The notes under the pieces were generated by a model. That model ran no database searches and had not been told where the DNA came from. It worked only from the letters and a program-made list of their open reading frames with translations. The position numbers and the translations under genes are program-made. This document shows, piece by piece, positions 51,916 to 61,835 of a DNA stretch of 64,000 nt. The stretch spans positions 2,535,001 to 2,599,000 of the forward strand of contig NZ_LT629783.1 of the NCBI RefSeq assembly GCF_900105835.1, read 5' to 3'. The number at the start of each line of letters is the position of its first letter. Position 1 is the first letter of the stretch. The DNA comes from Pseudomonas fragi. GTDB lineage: Bacteria; Pseudomonadota; Gammaproteobacteria; Pseudomonadales; Pseudomonadaceae.

Positions 51916-54900
51916 CTAACGCCCCTTGATCACCATCTCCCCCACCGTATCCCCCACCGCCTGCCAGTTGGGCCGGTACATCGACTCCACTTGCGGCGGC
52001 GGTACCCGGTAGGTACCCGGAGTCACGGCCCGGGCCAGGTACAGCAGGTGCGTGGTGCCATAGCCATCCAGTTTCAGCGCCGCCACATAACGGTCATCCC
52101 GATATTCCTGATGCTGCACGCTGGCATTCTGCATCGACTCACGCCATTGCTTGACCTGGCTACTGGCGTTCTCAAGGCTCGCCGCGCTCTGGCCCAGGTT
52201 CTGGTTTTCCAGTTCCAGGCCCGCAGGCAGCAAGTCGACCACCAGCGCATCCGGTACCTGCTGCTTGGCCGTCACGGCCAGATGCACCAGCACCAAATCA
52301 CCGCTTTTCAGTGCCTTGAGGTCCAGCGGCTCACCGTTCATTCCCAGGTAATCACGACGAATGCTCATGTTTTCGCCACCCGCGGCCGGGGCCTGCTGTG
52401 GATATCCGGAAATCGTCAGCTGTTGATAAACCGGCACGCTGCCTTCGTTGCGCAGGGTCACGGGCGAGGCCAGCAACGGCCCGTCGAGCTTGAGACCCGA
52501 GCTGGCGTTATTCAGCTCGCGGGTCTGGCCGCCACTGCTGAGCTGCGCTGACCAGTCAGCCTCAGGCTTGCCCAGCAGATCACGACCGGCGAGGAACAGC
52601 GAATTGCGCTCCTGAGTCGACAGCCACGGGCTTGCCGCCAGTTGATCGGACAGGTCGAACAGGCGTTGTTCACGCTGGCCGCTCATCAGGTTATTCTCTT
52701 CCAGCAAGGCCAGAATCAACGCCTGATCACGCAGCGGGCTGCCGTAGTCGCCCAGCCACTGATCAGCCTTGCGCGTCGCAGCCAGCCCCGCCACCAGCGC
52801 CTGGTCGGCGCGCGGCTGATCGCCCATCTTTTGCAGGGCAATCGACAACTGCACCAGCGGCAAGCCGGAGCGGGCATCGCTGCGCCGCTCAAAAATGCTG
52901 CGCAACGCGCCCAGCGGCGCCTGTTGACTACGCGCCAGCACCAGCGCCGCATAAGCCTGTACGGCAAAGCGGGTGTGGTCGAGGTTGTCGCTGTAGTCGG
53001 CCTCGATCAGGTTGCGTTCCTGCACATAACGCAGCAACCGTTCACTGGCCTTTTTCAACGCCTCGGGCGGTACCGCGTAGCCCTGATCGCGGGCGCGCAG
53101 CAGGAAGTCGGTGATATAAGCAGTGAGCCAGTACTCCTCCTGACCGTCCGCGCCCCACAGGCCAAAGCTGCCGTTGTAGCGCTGCATGCCCAGCAGGCGT
53201 TCGATGCCCAGCTCGATCTTGCGTTTGCGTTCGGTGTCCAGCTCACCTTCAAGGCCCAACCGCTGCAACAGTGCAGCATCGGCATACAGCGCCGGGTACA
53301 GGCCGCTGGTGGTTTGCTCGGAGCAGCCATACGGGTAAGCCTTGAGCGCACGAATCTGCTCGCCGAGGTTGAGCGGCGGACGGCTCGACAGGCTCAGCAG
53401 GGCTTCGCGCCCGGCCGGTTCAAAGGCTTGCAGCTCGGCGTCCGGCAAGCTCCACGGCTGCTCGTTGAGCACCGTACGGTAGTGCTTGAGCAAGGCCGGG
53501 TACGCCGGGCGCACGCCCAGCGTCCACTTGCGGGTAAAGGGTGCCAGGGTCTCGCCTGGCAGCTCCAGGCCGCTGACCGTCACCTTGACCTGACCGCTGC
53601 CATAACCCCCCAGCGCCTTGACCGGTATGTGCAAGGTGCTGCGCTGGCCGGGGCTCAGGGTCACGCTTTGGTTCGTATCCGCCAGCAGGCTCAACTGGCC
53701 TTCAGTATTGAGTTGCACGCGCAGCGTTTGCGCTTTGTCAGTGAGGTTGGACAGGTCCAGCGCCAGCCTGGTCTCGTCGCCACCGGCCAGAAAGCGCGGC
53801 GCGGCCAGCTCGGCCACCAGTGGCGCGGCGACCACGGTCTTGCCTTCGGCCATGCCGTAGCGATCGTCGGTCCATGCTTGTGCCATCAAGCGCAACTCGC
53901 CGTTGAAGTCAGGGATATCCACACTGACTACACCCTCGCCCTGCTCGTTGAGCGTCACCGGCGCGCTTTGCAGCGCCACGATGGTCACGCTGGTGGATGG
54001 CCGCTTGCCGCCCTTGGCCAGCGCTGCATCACCGCCGAACGCCAGGCTGGCAAGACGGCCCTGCCCGGCTTCGATCAATTGCCCGTAGATATCCAGTTGG
54101 TCGGCACCGTAAGCCTTGCGCCCGAACAGGCTGGTGAACGGGTCGGGGGTTGGGTAGTCAGTGATATTGAGCACCCCGACATCCACGGCAGCCAGCAACA
54201 CATGGGCCTGTTTGGGGATACTGCCATCAGCGTTTTTAGCCGAAAACTTCACCGTCAGCGGTTGCTTGGGGCGCATTTTTTCAGGGGCATCGAGCGTAAG
54301 TGCCAACTTGCGCTGGCTACGGTCGATCGGCAGGTGCAGCACTCCGACAGCGCGCTTGGGCGTGATATTGGTCTTGCGCTCACCAGGGCGAATCACCAGC
54401 GCGCTGACATACAAGTCATGGCGTGCCCAGCTTGGGTCAAGCTTGATATCGAATGCCTTGCCCTCGGCTGGCACCTCGATCTCCTGCCACCACAACGGGC
54501 CATCGCTGCCTTCGACCAGCAAGTAGCCCTTGCCAGCTGCAGGGGGCGTCACGGTGACCTTGGCCGTATCGCCATCGGCATAGGCGGCCTTGTCCAGCGC
54601 CAGCTTGACCTGGTCAGGGCGCACGGCACCGCCTTCGGCGTTGTCCTGGGCACGATAACCGGCCCAGAAGCGCAGGCTGCTGATCAAGCCGGTTTGCGGA
54701 TCTTCGACTTCAACACGGTAAGGGCCCCACTCCACCGGAAAACTGACCCTGGCGGTTGCGCCCGCCTTGAGGCTGAGGGTTTCTTCGTTGAGGTTCAAAA
54801 ACTTCTCGTTGTAGTGATAGCTCCAGCCGTCGTTGTCCGAGTAGTTCCAGTAGTAATCGCGGCGTTCACGCACCAGGCGCACCTTGAGGTTGTCGGCCGC

Positions 54901-56805
54901 CAGCTTGTTGCCCTGGCTGTCAGCAACCAGCAGCTCGAACTCAGCCGGGCCGTCGCCATCGGTTTCAGTGCCGTCAAACAGGCCGCGCAGCCCCGGCAGA
55001 CGCTCTGCCGGCCATACCGGCTGCACCAGGCGCCGGGTAATCGGACGCCCGCCGGACTCCTGCAAACTGGCCTGTACGATCAGTTGCAGCGGTGACTTGG
55101 CATCGCTCCACTGGCTGTCGATGCGCAGGGTTTCCTGGCCTTCGGCGTTGAGCACGCTTTCATCCAGCTCCAGATCCTGAGTCAGCTCCGGCTCTGTCAC
55201 CGAACCGAACTGATAGCCCGGCAAAGCGCTGACCGCTTCGCGCAACGGCCGCACATAGACCTGACCGCTCAGGCGGTTACCGGCTGCCGGAGCGCCGTAC
55301 AGGTAACGCCCGGTTACCTGTACCTCGGCGGTTTGCTCAGGGCTTAGCGGCGTGTCGCTGCCTTTAAGCTCCAGGGCCATGCGCTCCGGCAAGAAATCTT
55401 CGACCAGAAACTCATACAACTGCGGCTTGCCATCGCCAAAATCAAACACAAGTTGCCAGCGCCCGGTCGGCGCTTCGGCGGCCAGTTGCAGCGGGTATTG
55501 ATACAGGCCCGAAGCGTCCGCTGACCAGACAAACTTGCGGCTGACCTGCTCGTCCGGGCGGCGCACTTCAACACTTACAGGCTGCGGCTTGACCGGATTG
55601 CCATCGCGATCACGCAGCAGGGCATTGAGCAGCACGGTTTCGCCGGGGCGATACAGATCACGCGGGCCAAATACAAAGAACTGCAACGGATGCGCCTGCG
55701 GGCCGCCGATATCGAATTCAGCCAGATCCAGCGCCGCCGTGTTCAAGCGCAACAGGCTGGTTTGATCGCCCTGGCGTGCTACCAGCACTTCGGCCTTGGG
55801 CGGCAAGGCCAGTTCGGCGTGACCGTCCTTGCCGGTCTTGCCCTGACCGAGCATGCGCCCTTTGCCGTCGAGCAACTCAAGTTCGACCCCGCTCAAGGCA
55901 CTGCCACCTTCCAGCGCCTGGGTGAACACATCCAGGCGCTTCTGATAACGATGCACGGAAAGGCCGATATCGCTGAGGGTAAACAAGGTGGCAGGAGTGG
56001 AATAGTTGTAACTGCCCGACGCGGTCATCACCGCCAGGTACACGCCCGGTTGCTGCAAGGGCTTGATGCCGGCCGTTGGCAGGATCAGGGTTTCCCGGGT
56101 ATTGCGTGCCGGATTCAAGTCAAAGCGCCCGGCGTATACCAGATCAGCCATGTTCAGCAGGTCTTTGGCTTCGTAGCTCTGCAGGCTGCTGTTGCGCCCC
56201 CACTGGCTGAGAAATGCCGGCAGCGACTCGGGTTTGACCCGGAAGAACTCGACATCGACCTTGTCGACGTTCAGCGCGATGACCGGCAAACCTTCCGCCA
56301 GACGCGTGGGCAGCAGATTGCCGCGGCTGGCGAAACCGACCGTAGGTTGCAGATCACGGGTTTCGAGGCGGCTGACGTACTCGGCGGCCAGTTTGGCGTC
56401 GTTGACCGCACGCAGGCCGGGGTCAACGGTGAGGATCAGTTTGCGCTGCGGCTCAAGGTGACGCAGGCGCAGCTCCATCAGGTTGTCCGACAGCTCCCAG
56501 GCGCCATCGACCTTGCCGGTTTTGGCGTCTACCAGGTGTAGTTTGTCGGCAAAGTTCTGCTGCGGGTCCAACGGCACCGAGAAGCTCACGGACAAGGTGC
56601 TGGCCCCGTCCAGTTGCACCTCGGAGACATCCACCACACTCAACTCGCGCCCGGCATAACGTTCGGCCAGCACCTTGACGTCCTGTACCGGCCTGGCCGG
56701 CTGGGTGGCGGTAACCTGTGGCGCGGCGGGTTTGTCGACGCTGGAAGAATCACAAGCGCTCAGCAGCGCCAGTGTGCAGGCCAGAAGCAGTCCTTTGTTC
56801 AGCAT
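51916..56805 (-). CDS. Alpha-2-macroglobulin-family lipoprotein (YfhM-like)
   Basis: A 1629-residue periplasmic protease trap. The lipobox is LLSAC at residue 17 after the signal MLNKGLLLACTLALLSAC, so it is membrane anchored. MG1-type and MG domains fill the first ~1000 residues. The thioester motif is intact: PYGCSEQTTSG with C1161 and the Gln two residues later. The C-terminus (VPPPQVESMYRPNWQAVGD) is the bacterial A2M receptor-like domain. It would react covalently with attacking proteases and works with PbpC, which repairs breached wall. ATG at 56805 chosen for the signal peptide. Confidence 0.93.
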   Translation of the reverse strand: MLNKGLLLACTLALLSACDSSSVDKPAAPQVTATQPARPVQDVKVLAERYAGRELSVVDVSEVQLDGASTLSVSFSVPLDPQQNFADKLHLVDAKTGKVDGAWELSDNLMELRLRHLEPQRKLILTVDPGLRAVNDAKLAAEYVSRLETRDLQPTVGFASRGNLLPTRLAEGLPVIALNVDKVDVEFFRVKPESLPAFLSQWGRNSSLQSYEAKDLLNMADLVYAGRFDLNPARNTRETLILPTAGIKPLQQPGVYLAVMTASGSYNYSTPATLFTLSDIGLSVHRYQKRLDVFTQALEGGSALSGVELELLDGKGRMLGQGKTGKDGHAELALPPKAEVLVARQGDQTSLLRLNTAALDLAEFDIGGPQAHPLQFFVFGPRDLYRPGETVLLNALLRDRDGNPVKPQPVSVEVRRPDEQVSRKFVWSADASGLYQYPLQLAAEAPTGRWQLVFDFGDGKPQLYEFLVEDFLPERMALELKGSDTPLSPEQTAEVQVTGRYLYGAPAAGNRLSGQVYVRPLREAVSALPGYQFGSVTEPELTQDLELDESVLNAEGQETLRIDSQWSDAKSPLQLIVQASLQESGGRPITRRLVQPVWPAERLPGLRGLFDGTETDGDGPAEFELLVADSQGNKLAADNLKVRLVRERRDYYWNYSDNDGWSYHYNEKFLNLNEETLSLKAGATARVSFPVEWGPYRVEVEDPQTGLISSLRFWAGYRAQDNAEGGAVRPDQVKLALDKAAYADGDTAKVTVTPPAAGKGYLLVEGSDGPLWWQEIEVPAEGKAFDIKLDPSWARHDLYVSALVIRPGERKTNITPKRAVGVLHLPIDRSQRKLALTLDAPEKMRPKQPLTVKFSAKNADGSIPKQAHVLLAAVDVGVLNITDYPTPDPFTSLFGRKAYGADQLDIYGQLIEAGQGRLASLAFGGDAALAKGGKRPSTSVTIVALQSAPVTLNEQGEGVVSVDIPDFNGELRLMAQAWTDDRYGMAEGKTVVAAPLVAELAAPRFLAGGDETRLALDLSNLTDKAQTLRVQLNTEGQLSLLADTNQSVTLSPGQRSTLHIPVKALGGYGSGQVKVTVSGLELPGETLAPFTRKWTLGVRPAYPALLKHYRTVLNEQPWSLPDAELQAFEPAGREALLSLSSRPPLNLGEQIRALKAYPYGCSEQTTSGLYPALYADAALLQRLGLEGELDTERKRKIELGIERLLGMQRYNGSFGLWGADGQEEYWLTAYITDFLLRARDQGYAVPPEALKKASERLLRYVQERNLIEADYSDNLDHTRFAVQAYAALVLARSQQAPLGALRSIFERRSDARSGLPLVQLSIALQKMGDQPRADQALVAGLAATRKADQWLGDYGSPLRDQALILALLEENNLMSGQREQRLFDLSDQLAASPWLSTQERNSLFLAGRDLLGKPEADWSAQLSSGGQTRELNNASSGLKLDGPLLASPVTLRNEGSVPVYQQLTISGYPQQAPAAGGENMSIRRDYLGMNGEPLDLKALKSGDLVLVHLAVTAKQQVPDALVVDLLPAGLELENQNLGQSAASLENASSQVKQWRESMQNASVQHQEYRDDRYVAALKLDGYGTTHLLYLARAVTPGTYRVPPPQVESMYRPNWQAVGDTVGEMVIKGR

Positions 56806-56882
56806 GGTGTGCTCGTTTACTGGGCAGATAAGGGCGACTATATAACAGCCGGTGGCGGACCACAGGCGCACTGGTCAGAAAG

Positions 56883-57026
56883 CCCCCCTCACCCTGGCCC
56901 TCTCCCGGAGGGAGAGGGGACTGATTGGGGGAAATTTTAGAATCTCTGCAATCTGAAAGTATTGAGCTGAACCCAGGATCGACTCGGCCAGCCCCCTCGC
57001 CCTTCGGGAGAGGGTTGGGGTGAGGG
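56883..57026. repeat. Inverted repeat of the CCCTCACCC/GGGTGAGGG type
   Basis: Left half CCCCTCACCCTGGCCCTCTC with a CCGGAGGGAGAGG return, right half CCCTCGCCCTTCGGGAGAGGG ending GGGGTGAGGG. A common pseudomonad intergenic element. It lies in the promoter gap between the macroglobulin and MATE genes, and its right end is 42 bases from the MATE start. Confidence 0.75.
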
Positions 57027-57067
57027 CAGGCTTTGCGGCTACAATCGCGCTCCCCAAAGGAGCCTGC

Positions 57068-58411
57068 ATGTCATCTTCCCTTCTAGCCGACTGGCGCGAC
57101 CGCCCGACCCATCGCCGGGTGTGGGCGCTGGCGGCACCCATGATCCTGTCCAATATCTCCGTGCCGCTAGTCGCGTTGGTCGACAGTACCGTCATCGGCC
57201 ATTTGCCCCATGCCCACCAGTTGGGTGCCGTTGCCGTGGGCGCCAGCCTGTATATCTTCCTGGCCTGGATGATGGGCTTTTTGCGCATGGGCACCACCGG
57301 CTTCGCCGCGCAAGCCGCCGGGCGCGGTGATGGCACCGCTCTGCGCCAGATTCTCCTGCAGGGCCTGTTGCTCAGCGTGCTGCTATCGATGCTGCTGGGG
57401 GCCATCGCGATTCCTTTCAGCGGCGTGGCCCTGAGCCTGATGCAGCCTTCCACCGAACTGCATGCCCTGACCCTGGAGTTCTTCCACATCCGGCTGTTTG
57501 GCCTGCCCGCTGCCCTGGCCAGCTACGCATTGGTGGGCTGGTTTCTGGGGACGCAAAACGCCCGCGCACCACTGGCGATTTTGCTCACCACCAATCTGGT
57601 CAATATCGCCCTGAACCTGTGGTTCGTCCTCGGCCTGGACTGGGGCGTGGCCGGCTCGGCCCGGGCCTCGGTGATTGCCGAATGGAGCGGTGCCCTGCTC
57701 GGCCTGTGGCTGACCCGCGGTGCGCTGCGCCGATTCCCCGGCACACTGGTATGGGCCGCCTTGCGCGCCTGGCATAACTGGCAACCGCTGCTGGGGGTCA
57801 ATCGCGATATTTTTATCCGCAGCCTGATGCTGCAACTGGTGTTTTTCTCCATCACCCTGCAAGGCGCCCGCCTGGGCGATGCCACGGTGGCGGCCAATGC
57901 GCTGTTGCTCAACGGCCTGCTACTGGCGGCCCATGCCCTGGACGGTCTGGCCCATGCTGTCGAGGCGCTGTGCGGGCATGCCATCGGCGCCCGTGACCGT
58001 GAGGCCTTGCGCCGTTCGATGGTGGTGGCCTGCGGCTGGTCGCTGCTGGCCAGCCTGGGGTTTGCGTTGCTGTTCATGTTCGGCGGGCATCTGTTTGTAC
58101 AAATGCAGACCGATATCCCCAGCGTGCGCGAAACCGCATTCCAGTACCTGCCGTATCTGGCCCTGCTGCCGCTGATTGCGGTGTGGAGCTACTTGCTCGA
58201 CGGCCTGTTTATCGGTGCCACCCGCGCCCGGGAAATGCGCGATGCGATGGTCATCAGCGTGGTCATCGCCTTCCCCGCCGCCTGGGCCCTGCACGGCTAT
58301 GGCAACCACGGCCTGTGGATAAGTTTCCTGCTGTTTATGGTGCTGCGCAGCCTGACCCTGGCCGTGTATGCATGGCGCATGCAGCGCAAGGACCAGTGGT
58401 TCGGCGCCTGA
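57068..58411 (+). CDS. MATE-family efflux transporter (DinF-like)
   Basis: A 447-residue 12-TM inner-membrane exporter. The N-terminal half has APMILSNISVPLVALVDSTVIGHL as landmark and MRMGTTGFAAQAAGRGD, the DinF-subfamily loop; the second half repeats the pattern with NALLLNGLLLAAHALDGLAHAVEAL. Such proteins export cationic drugs or toxic metabolites by Na+ or H+ antiport. AAAGGAG precedes the ATG at 57068. Divergent from the macroglobulin gene. Confidence 0.9.
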   Translation: MSSSLLADWRDRPTHRRVWALAAPMILSNISVPLVALVDSTVIGHLPHAHQLGAVAVGASLYIFLAWMMGFLRMGTTGFAAQAAGRGDGTALRQILLQGLLLSVLLSMLLGAIAIPFSGVALSLMQPSTELHALTLEFFHIRLFGLPAALASYALVGWFLGTQNARAPLAILLTTNLVNIALNLWFVLGLDWGVAGSARASVIAEWSGALLGLWLTRGALRRFPGTLVWAALRAWHNWQPLLGVNRDIFIRSLMLQLVFFSITLQGARLGDATVAANALLLNGLLLAAHALDGLAHAVEALCGHAIGARDREALRRSMVVACGWSLLASLGFALLFMFGGHLFVQMQTDIPSVRETAFQYLPYLALLPLIAVWSYLLDGLFIGATRAREMRDAMVISVVIAFPAAWALHGYGNHGLWISFLLFMVLRSLTLAVYAWRMQRKDQWFGA

Positions 58412-58421
58412 TCCTGCGGCC

Positions 58422-58463
58422 AAAAAAAACGCCGGCGCGTGCAATGCACGCGCCGGCGTTTTT
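58422..58463. terminator. Strong bidirectional terminator
   Basis: A-run, ACGCCGGCGCGTGC/GCACGCGCCGGCGT 14-bp stem with an AAT-type loop, then T-run, between the convergent MATE and speA genes. Confidence 0.95.
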
Positions 58464-58489
58464 CAGTCAGCACTGAGGCCCGGAGGCGA

Positions 58490-60409
58490 TCAGTGGCTCG
58501 ACAGGTACGACGAGCGGGTCAGGCCCAGGCGCAGTGCGTCAAGGTACTGGGTACGCTCCTTGGCACTGATGCTGGCGCTGGCCACTTTGTCACGGTAGTG
58601 GTTCATCAACTCCTCGGGCGACAAGTGCACGTAGCGCAGCATGTCTTCGATGGTGTCGTGGGTCTCGATACCGGCGTGGTACACGCTGCCGTCTTCGTTC
58701 TGGTAGATGTTCACCGAGTCGGTATCACCGAACAGGTTGTGCATGTCACCCAGGATTTCCTGGTACGCGCCCACCAGGAAGATACCCAGCAGGTAGTCTT
58801 CGCCTTCGTTGAGCCCGTGAACCGGCAGGCTGGTCTCGATGCTCTGCTCGTCGACGTATTGCTTGATCTTGCCGTCGGAGTCGCAGGTCAGGTCTTGCAG
58901 CACGGCACGACGCAGCGGCTCTTCGTTGAGACGATGCAGCGGCAGGATCGGCAGTACCTGGCCAATCGCCCAGGTATCCGGCAGGCTCTGGAATACCGAG
59001 AAGTTGCAGATGTACTTGTCGGCCAGCTTGTCGTTGAGCTCGTCCAGCACCTGACGATGAGAGCGCTGACGCGCTTTCAGCGAGTTGTGCAGGCGACGGC
59101 ACACGGCAAAGTAGCACTGTTCGGCCAGGGCTTTTTCCGCCAGGGTGATTTTGCCATCGGCGTACTGGGCAGCGATGTCGCTCATGTAGTGCGTGGCGCG
59201 CCAGTAGGTTTCGGTGACCATCTCAATGTCGGTCGGACCCAGCAGGTCCACCAGCCACTGCACGGTTTCTGGCAGGCTTTCCTTGTTTTCGATGACCGGC
59301 ACGTCGTCGTTGTGTTTCTCGACGTCAGTCACTTGCACCACCAGCATGGCGTGGTGCGCAGTCAGGGAACGGCCGCTTTCGGAGAAGATATGCGGGTGCG
59401 GCAGGCTCTGCGCGTCGCAGAATTCCTTGAGCATGCCCACAACCACACCGGCGTAGTCGTCCATGTCGTAGTTGATCGAACTGGCGTTGCGCGAGTGGGT
59501 ACCGTCGTAGTCCACACCCAGGCCGCCGCCCACGTCGATATGGTCAACCGGCAGGCCGAGGTTGCGCAGTTCGCCGTAGTAGCGGATCGCTTCCTTGAAG
59601 CCGTGCTGGTAGTCCGCCAGGTTGGCGATCTGCGAGCCCATATGGAAGTGCAGCAGGCGGATGCCCTGATCCAGGCCCGCCGCACGGAAGCGCTCAACAA
59701 CCGACAGCAGTTGCGCGGCCGACAGACCGAACTTGGATTTTTCACCGCCGGTGTCAGCCCACTTGCTCGACGCCAGGGACGACAGGCGCACGCGCAGGCC
59801 GACCTGCGGCTTGACCTTGAGCGAGGCCGCTTCTTCGATCACCAGGTCTACTTCGGATTCTTTCTCGATCACGATAAAGACGTTGTGACCCAGCTTCTGG
59901 CCCATCAGCGCCAGGCGGATAAACTCGCGGTCCTTGTAACCGTTGCAGACAATGGTGCCGCCCTTGGGTGCCAGGGCCAGTACGGCCAGCAGCTCGGGCT
60001 TGGAACCAGCTTCAAGACCGATCGACACGTTCTTGGTGGCGATGATGTTTTCGATCACCGCTTCCTGCTGATTAACCTTGATCGGGTAGAGGGCGGTGTA
60101 CTGGCTCTGGTAGTCCAGGCGCGCGATGTTGGCATCGAACGCGCCGGTCAACTGGCGTACACGGTCTTGCAGGATATCCGGGAAACGCACCAGCAACGGC
60201 AAGGACAAACCGCTGGTCTTGCGCAGTTCGTCGACCTGCTCGTACAGATCGATGGGCGAGCTGTTCGGGCCGTTCGGACGGACTTCTACGCGACCGGCTT
60301 CATTGATCGCGAAATACCCGGCCCCCCAATGGCGAATCCCGTAAACACTGCGGCTGTCCGCAACTGTCCATTGGCTGCCATCGTCTTTGCGTGTGCGTCG
60401 TACGGACAT
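58490..60409 (-). CDS. speA: Biosynthetic arginine decarboxylase
   Basis: A 639-residue PLP enzyme of the alanine-racemase-fold group. It decarboxylates arginine to agmatine, the first step of putrescine synthesis. The PLP-binding lysine is K111 in [12 protein letters not shown]; other landmarks are [29 protein letters not shown] and [12 protein letters not shown]. The C-terminus matches Pseudomonas SpeA ([16 protein letters not shown]). ATG at 60409 with AGGGGA upstream. The following 208 bp toward yciH hold nothing recognisable. Confidence 0.96.
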   Translation of the reverse strand: MSVRRTRKDDGSQWTVADSRSVYGIRHWGAGYFAINEAGRVEVRPNGPNSSPIDLYEQVDELRKTSGLSLPLLVRFPDILQDRVRQLTGAFDANIARLDYQSQYTALYPIKVNQQEAVIENIIATKNVSIGLEAGSKPELLAVLALAPKGGTIVCNGYKDREFIRLALMGQKLGHNVFIVIEKESEVDLVIEEAASLKVKPQVGLRVRLSSLASSKWADTGGEKSKFGLSAAQLLSVVERFRAAGLDQGIRLLHFHMGSQIANLADYQHGFKEAIRYYGELRNLGLPVDHIDVGGGLGVDYDGTHSRNASSINYDMDDYAGVVVGMLKEFCDAQSLPHPHIFSESGRSLTAHHAMLVVQVTDVEKHNDDVPVIENKESLPETVQWLVDLLGPTDIEMVTETYWRATHYMSDIAAQYADGKITLAEKALAEQCYFAVCRRLHNSLKARQRSHRQVLDELNDKLADKYICNFSVFQSLPDTWAIGQVLPILPLHRLNEEPLRRAVLQDLTCDSDGKIKQYVDEQSIETSLPVHGLNEGEDYLLGIFLVGAYQEILGDMHNLFGDTDSVNIYQNEDGSVYHAGIETHDTIEDMLRYVHLSPEELMNHYRDKVASASISAKERTQYLDALRLGLTRSSYLSSH

Positions 60410-60617
60410 CGAAGTCCCCTATAAATAAGTCAAATAGCCCAGCCTGAAAGCAGGCTGGTGCAGTCTAAAGTGTGAAAGTGACGATTAGTCAGACCCTGAC
60501 AACAGCGCCGAGTTTAGAAACCGGTGATAACAGGCTCTGTGAAAACCATGGCAAGCGCGCCCTGGCCAGCCCGCGAGGGGCGCCGGAGCGGCGTTGCGGT
60601 GGCTTTCACAGAGGCTG

Positions 60618-60989
60618 CTAGCCGCCGGACTTCTTGGCCTTGAAACCGTGCTTGACCAGTTCGGCCAGCAGCAGCTCGACGTGATCGCCCTGGATCTCGA
60701 TGATGCCGTCTTTCAACGCGCCACCGGTGCCACAGCGTTTTTTCAACGTCGTGGCCAGTTCCTTGAGTGCGTCTTCAGCCAGCGGCACGCCGGTGATGGT
60801 GGTCACCGTCTTGCCGCCACGGCCTTTGCTTTCGCGGCGCACGCGGGCGATGCCATCACCTTCGGGGATCAGGGTTTGTTTGCAGGTACAGGCGTCCACC
60901 GGCTGGCGACAGTCCGGACAGTGACGACCTGCGTCGGTGGAAAATACCAGGCCACCCAGGGCGGCGAAGGATGCGGCTTTTTTGGCCAC
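60618..60989 (-). CDS. yciH: SUI1/eIF1-domain protein YciH
   Basis: A 123-residue protein. An N-terminal zinc-knuckle-like stretch (HCPDCRQPVDACTC, four cysteines) precedes the SUI1 domain with GKTVTTITGVPL, LKKRCGTGGALKDGIIEIQGDH (split) and LLAELVKHGFKAKKSGG. Related to eIF1; in E. coli it inhibits non-canonical initiation or acts under stress. GTG at 60989 is preferred over TTG at 60995 because GAGGA lies 6 bases upstream of it. In the P. aeruginosa block this gene also follows speA. Confidence 0.87.
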   Translation of the reverse strand: MAKKAASFAALGGLVFSTDAGRHCPDCRQPVDACTCKQTLIPEGDGIARVRRESKGRGGKTVTTITGVPLAEDALKELATTLKKRCGTGGALKDGIIEIQGDHVELLLAELVKHGFKAKKSGG

Positions 60990-61198
60990 CGGCAATCCTC
61001 ATTCGGAGGACAAATAATTGGCCGGTGCCTGACGCTGTTGCGCCAAGGTGTACCGACCGCGAAGCCCCACTCTGGCAGGGGCAGCGCAACTCAGGGGGAA
61101 ACCCGCCTGAGCCTGAAAAAGGTCGCGCAGTGTAACGACAAAATCGCTGCATCCCAATAGCCAATCGGCGGCATTTTCTAAAGCGCCAGCCACGAACT

Positions 61199-61286
61199 TG
61201 TGGGAGCGGGCTTGCTCGCGATGGGATCGCAGCGGTGCAACTGAAAAACCGGGTCGCCTGAATCGCGAGCAAGCCCGCTCCCACAG
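61199..61286. repeat. Paired REP-type palindrome
   Basis: Inverted REP cores just after the NUDIX gene stop and before yciH. Confidence 0.9.
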
Positions 61287-61298
61287 GGGGAATCAACG

Positions 61299-61832
61299 TC
61301 AGCCCTGGGCCAGATAGCGCTTGAGCGCATCCAGTGAGTCAGGGCAGTAGTCCCGTTGCATACTCAGGCGCAGCGCCTCGGCCACCGGCATAAAACACGC
61401 TTGCTGGACTTCTTCAGGCTGCACCTGCAACGGACCATCCCACACCGCTGAAAACACTGCGCACCACAGATGGTTTTGCGGAGCCTCGAAGTAAAAGCGC
61501 TCATGGGCCGTCAGCGGCACACCACGCACACCCAGTTCTTCGGCCAACTCACGGGCCGCCGATTCGGCGTAGGTTTCATCCACCCCGACCATGCCGCCCG
61601 CCGCCACATCCCAGAACCCCGGGTACAGCGCTTTGCTCAGGGTGCGTTGATGCACGCACAGCTCCCCGGCAGAGTTGAACAATAAAATGAAAGTGCCGCG
61701 CCCAATCAGGCCGCGCTCGCGCAGTTCATGGCGGGGCAGGCCGCCCAGCAAGCGATCATCGCGATCGACCCAGGCAACTTGTTCGACATCAGAGGCCGCA
61801 CGGTGCGCAGCCTCCAAAGCTGAGATAACCAT
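61299..61832 (-). CDS. NUDIX hydrolase, YfcD-like
   Basis: A 177-residue NUDIX protein with a complete Nudix box: G80, E86, R94-E95, E98-E99, G101. The N-terminal WVDRDDRLLGGLPRHELRERGL segment and the GTFILLFNSAGELCVHQRTLSK strand, quoted as landmarks, are typical of the YfcD/isopentenyl-diphosphate-isomerase-like branch. Substrate unknown. Starts 3 bp after the DUF2333 stop; probably one operon. Confidence 0.88.
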   Translation of the reverse strand: MVISALEAAHRAASDVEQVAWVDRDDRLLGGLPRHELRERGLIGRGTFILLFNSAGELCVHQRTLSKALYPGFWDVAAGGMVGVDETYAESAARELAEELGVRGVPLTAHERFYFEAPQNHLWCAVFSAVWDGPLQVQPEEVQQACFMPVAEALRLSMQRDYCPDSLDALKRYLAQG

Positions 61833-61835
61833 CGC

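Noticed and set aside
52642..55095. Plus-strand open frame of 817 aa opposite the macroglobulin gene
   Set aside because: Shadow frame; the opposite strand encodes the full macroglobulin with thioester motif.
58439..60424. Plus-strand open frame of 661 aa opposite speA
   Set aside because: Shadow of speA; composition typical of reversed high-GC coding sequence (His/Gln/Val-rich), no recognisable domain.
7029..61286. Regularly recurring about 23-base palindromes that might suggest CRISPR repeats
   Set aside because: They occur as inverted pairs at scattered intergenic sites, not as direct repeats with spacers; they are Pseudomonas REP sequences.
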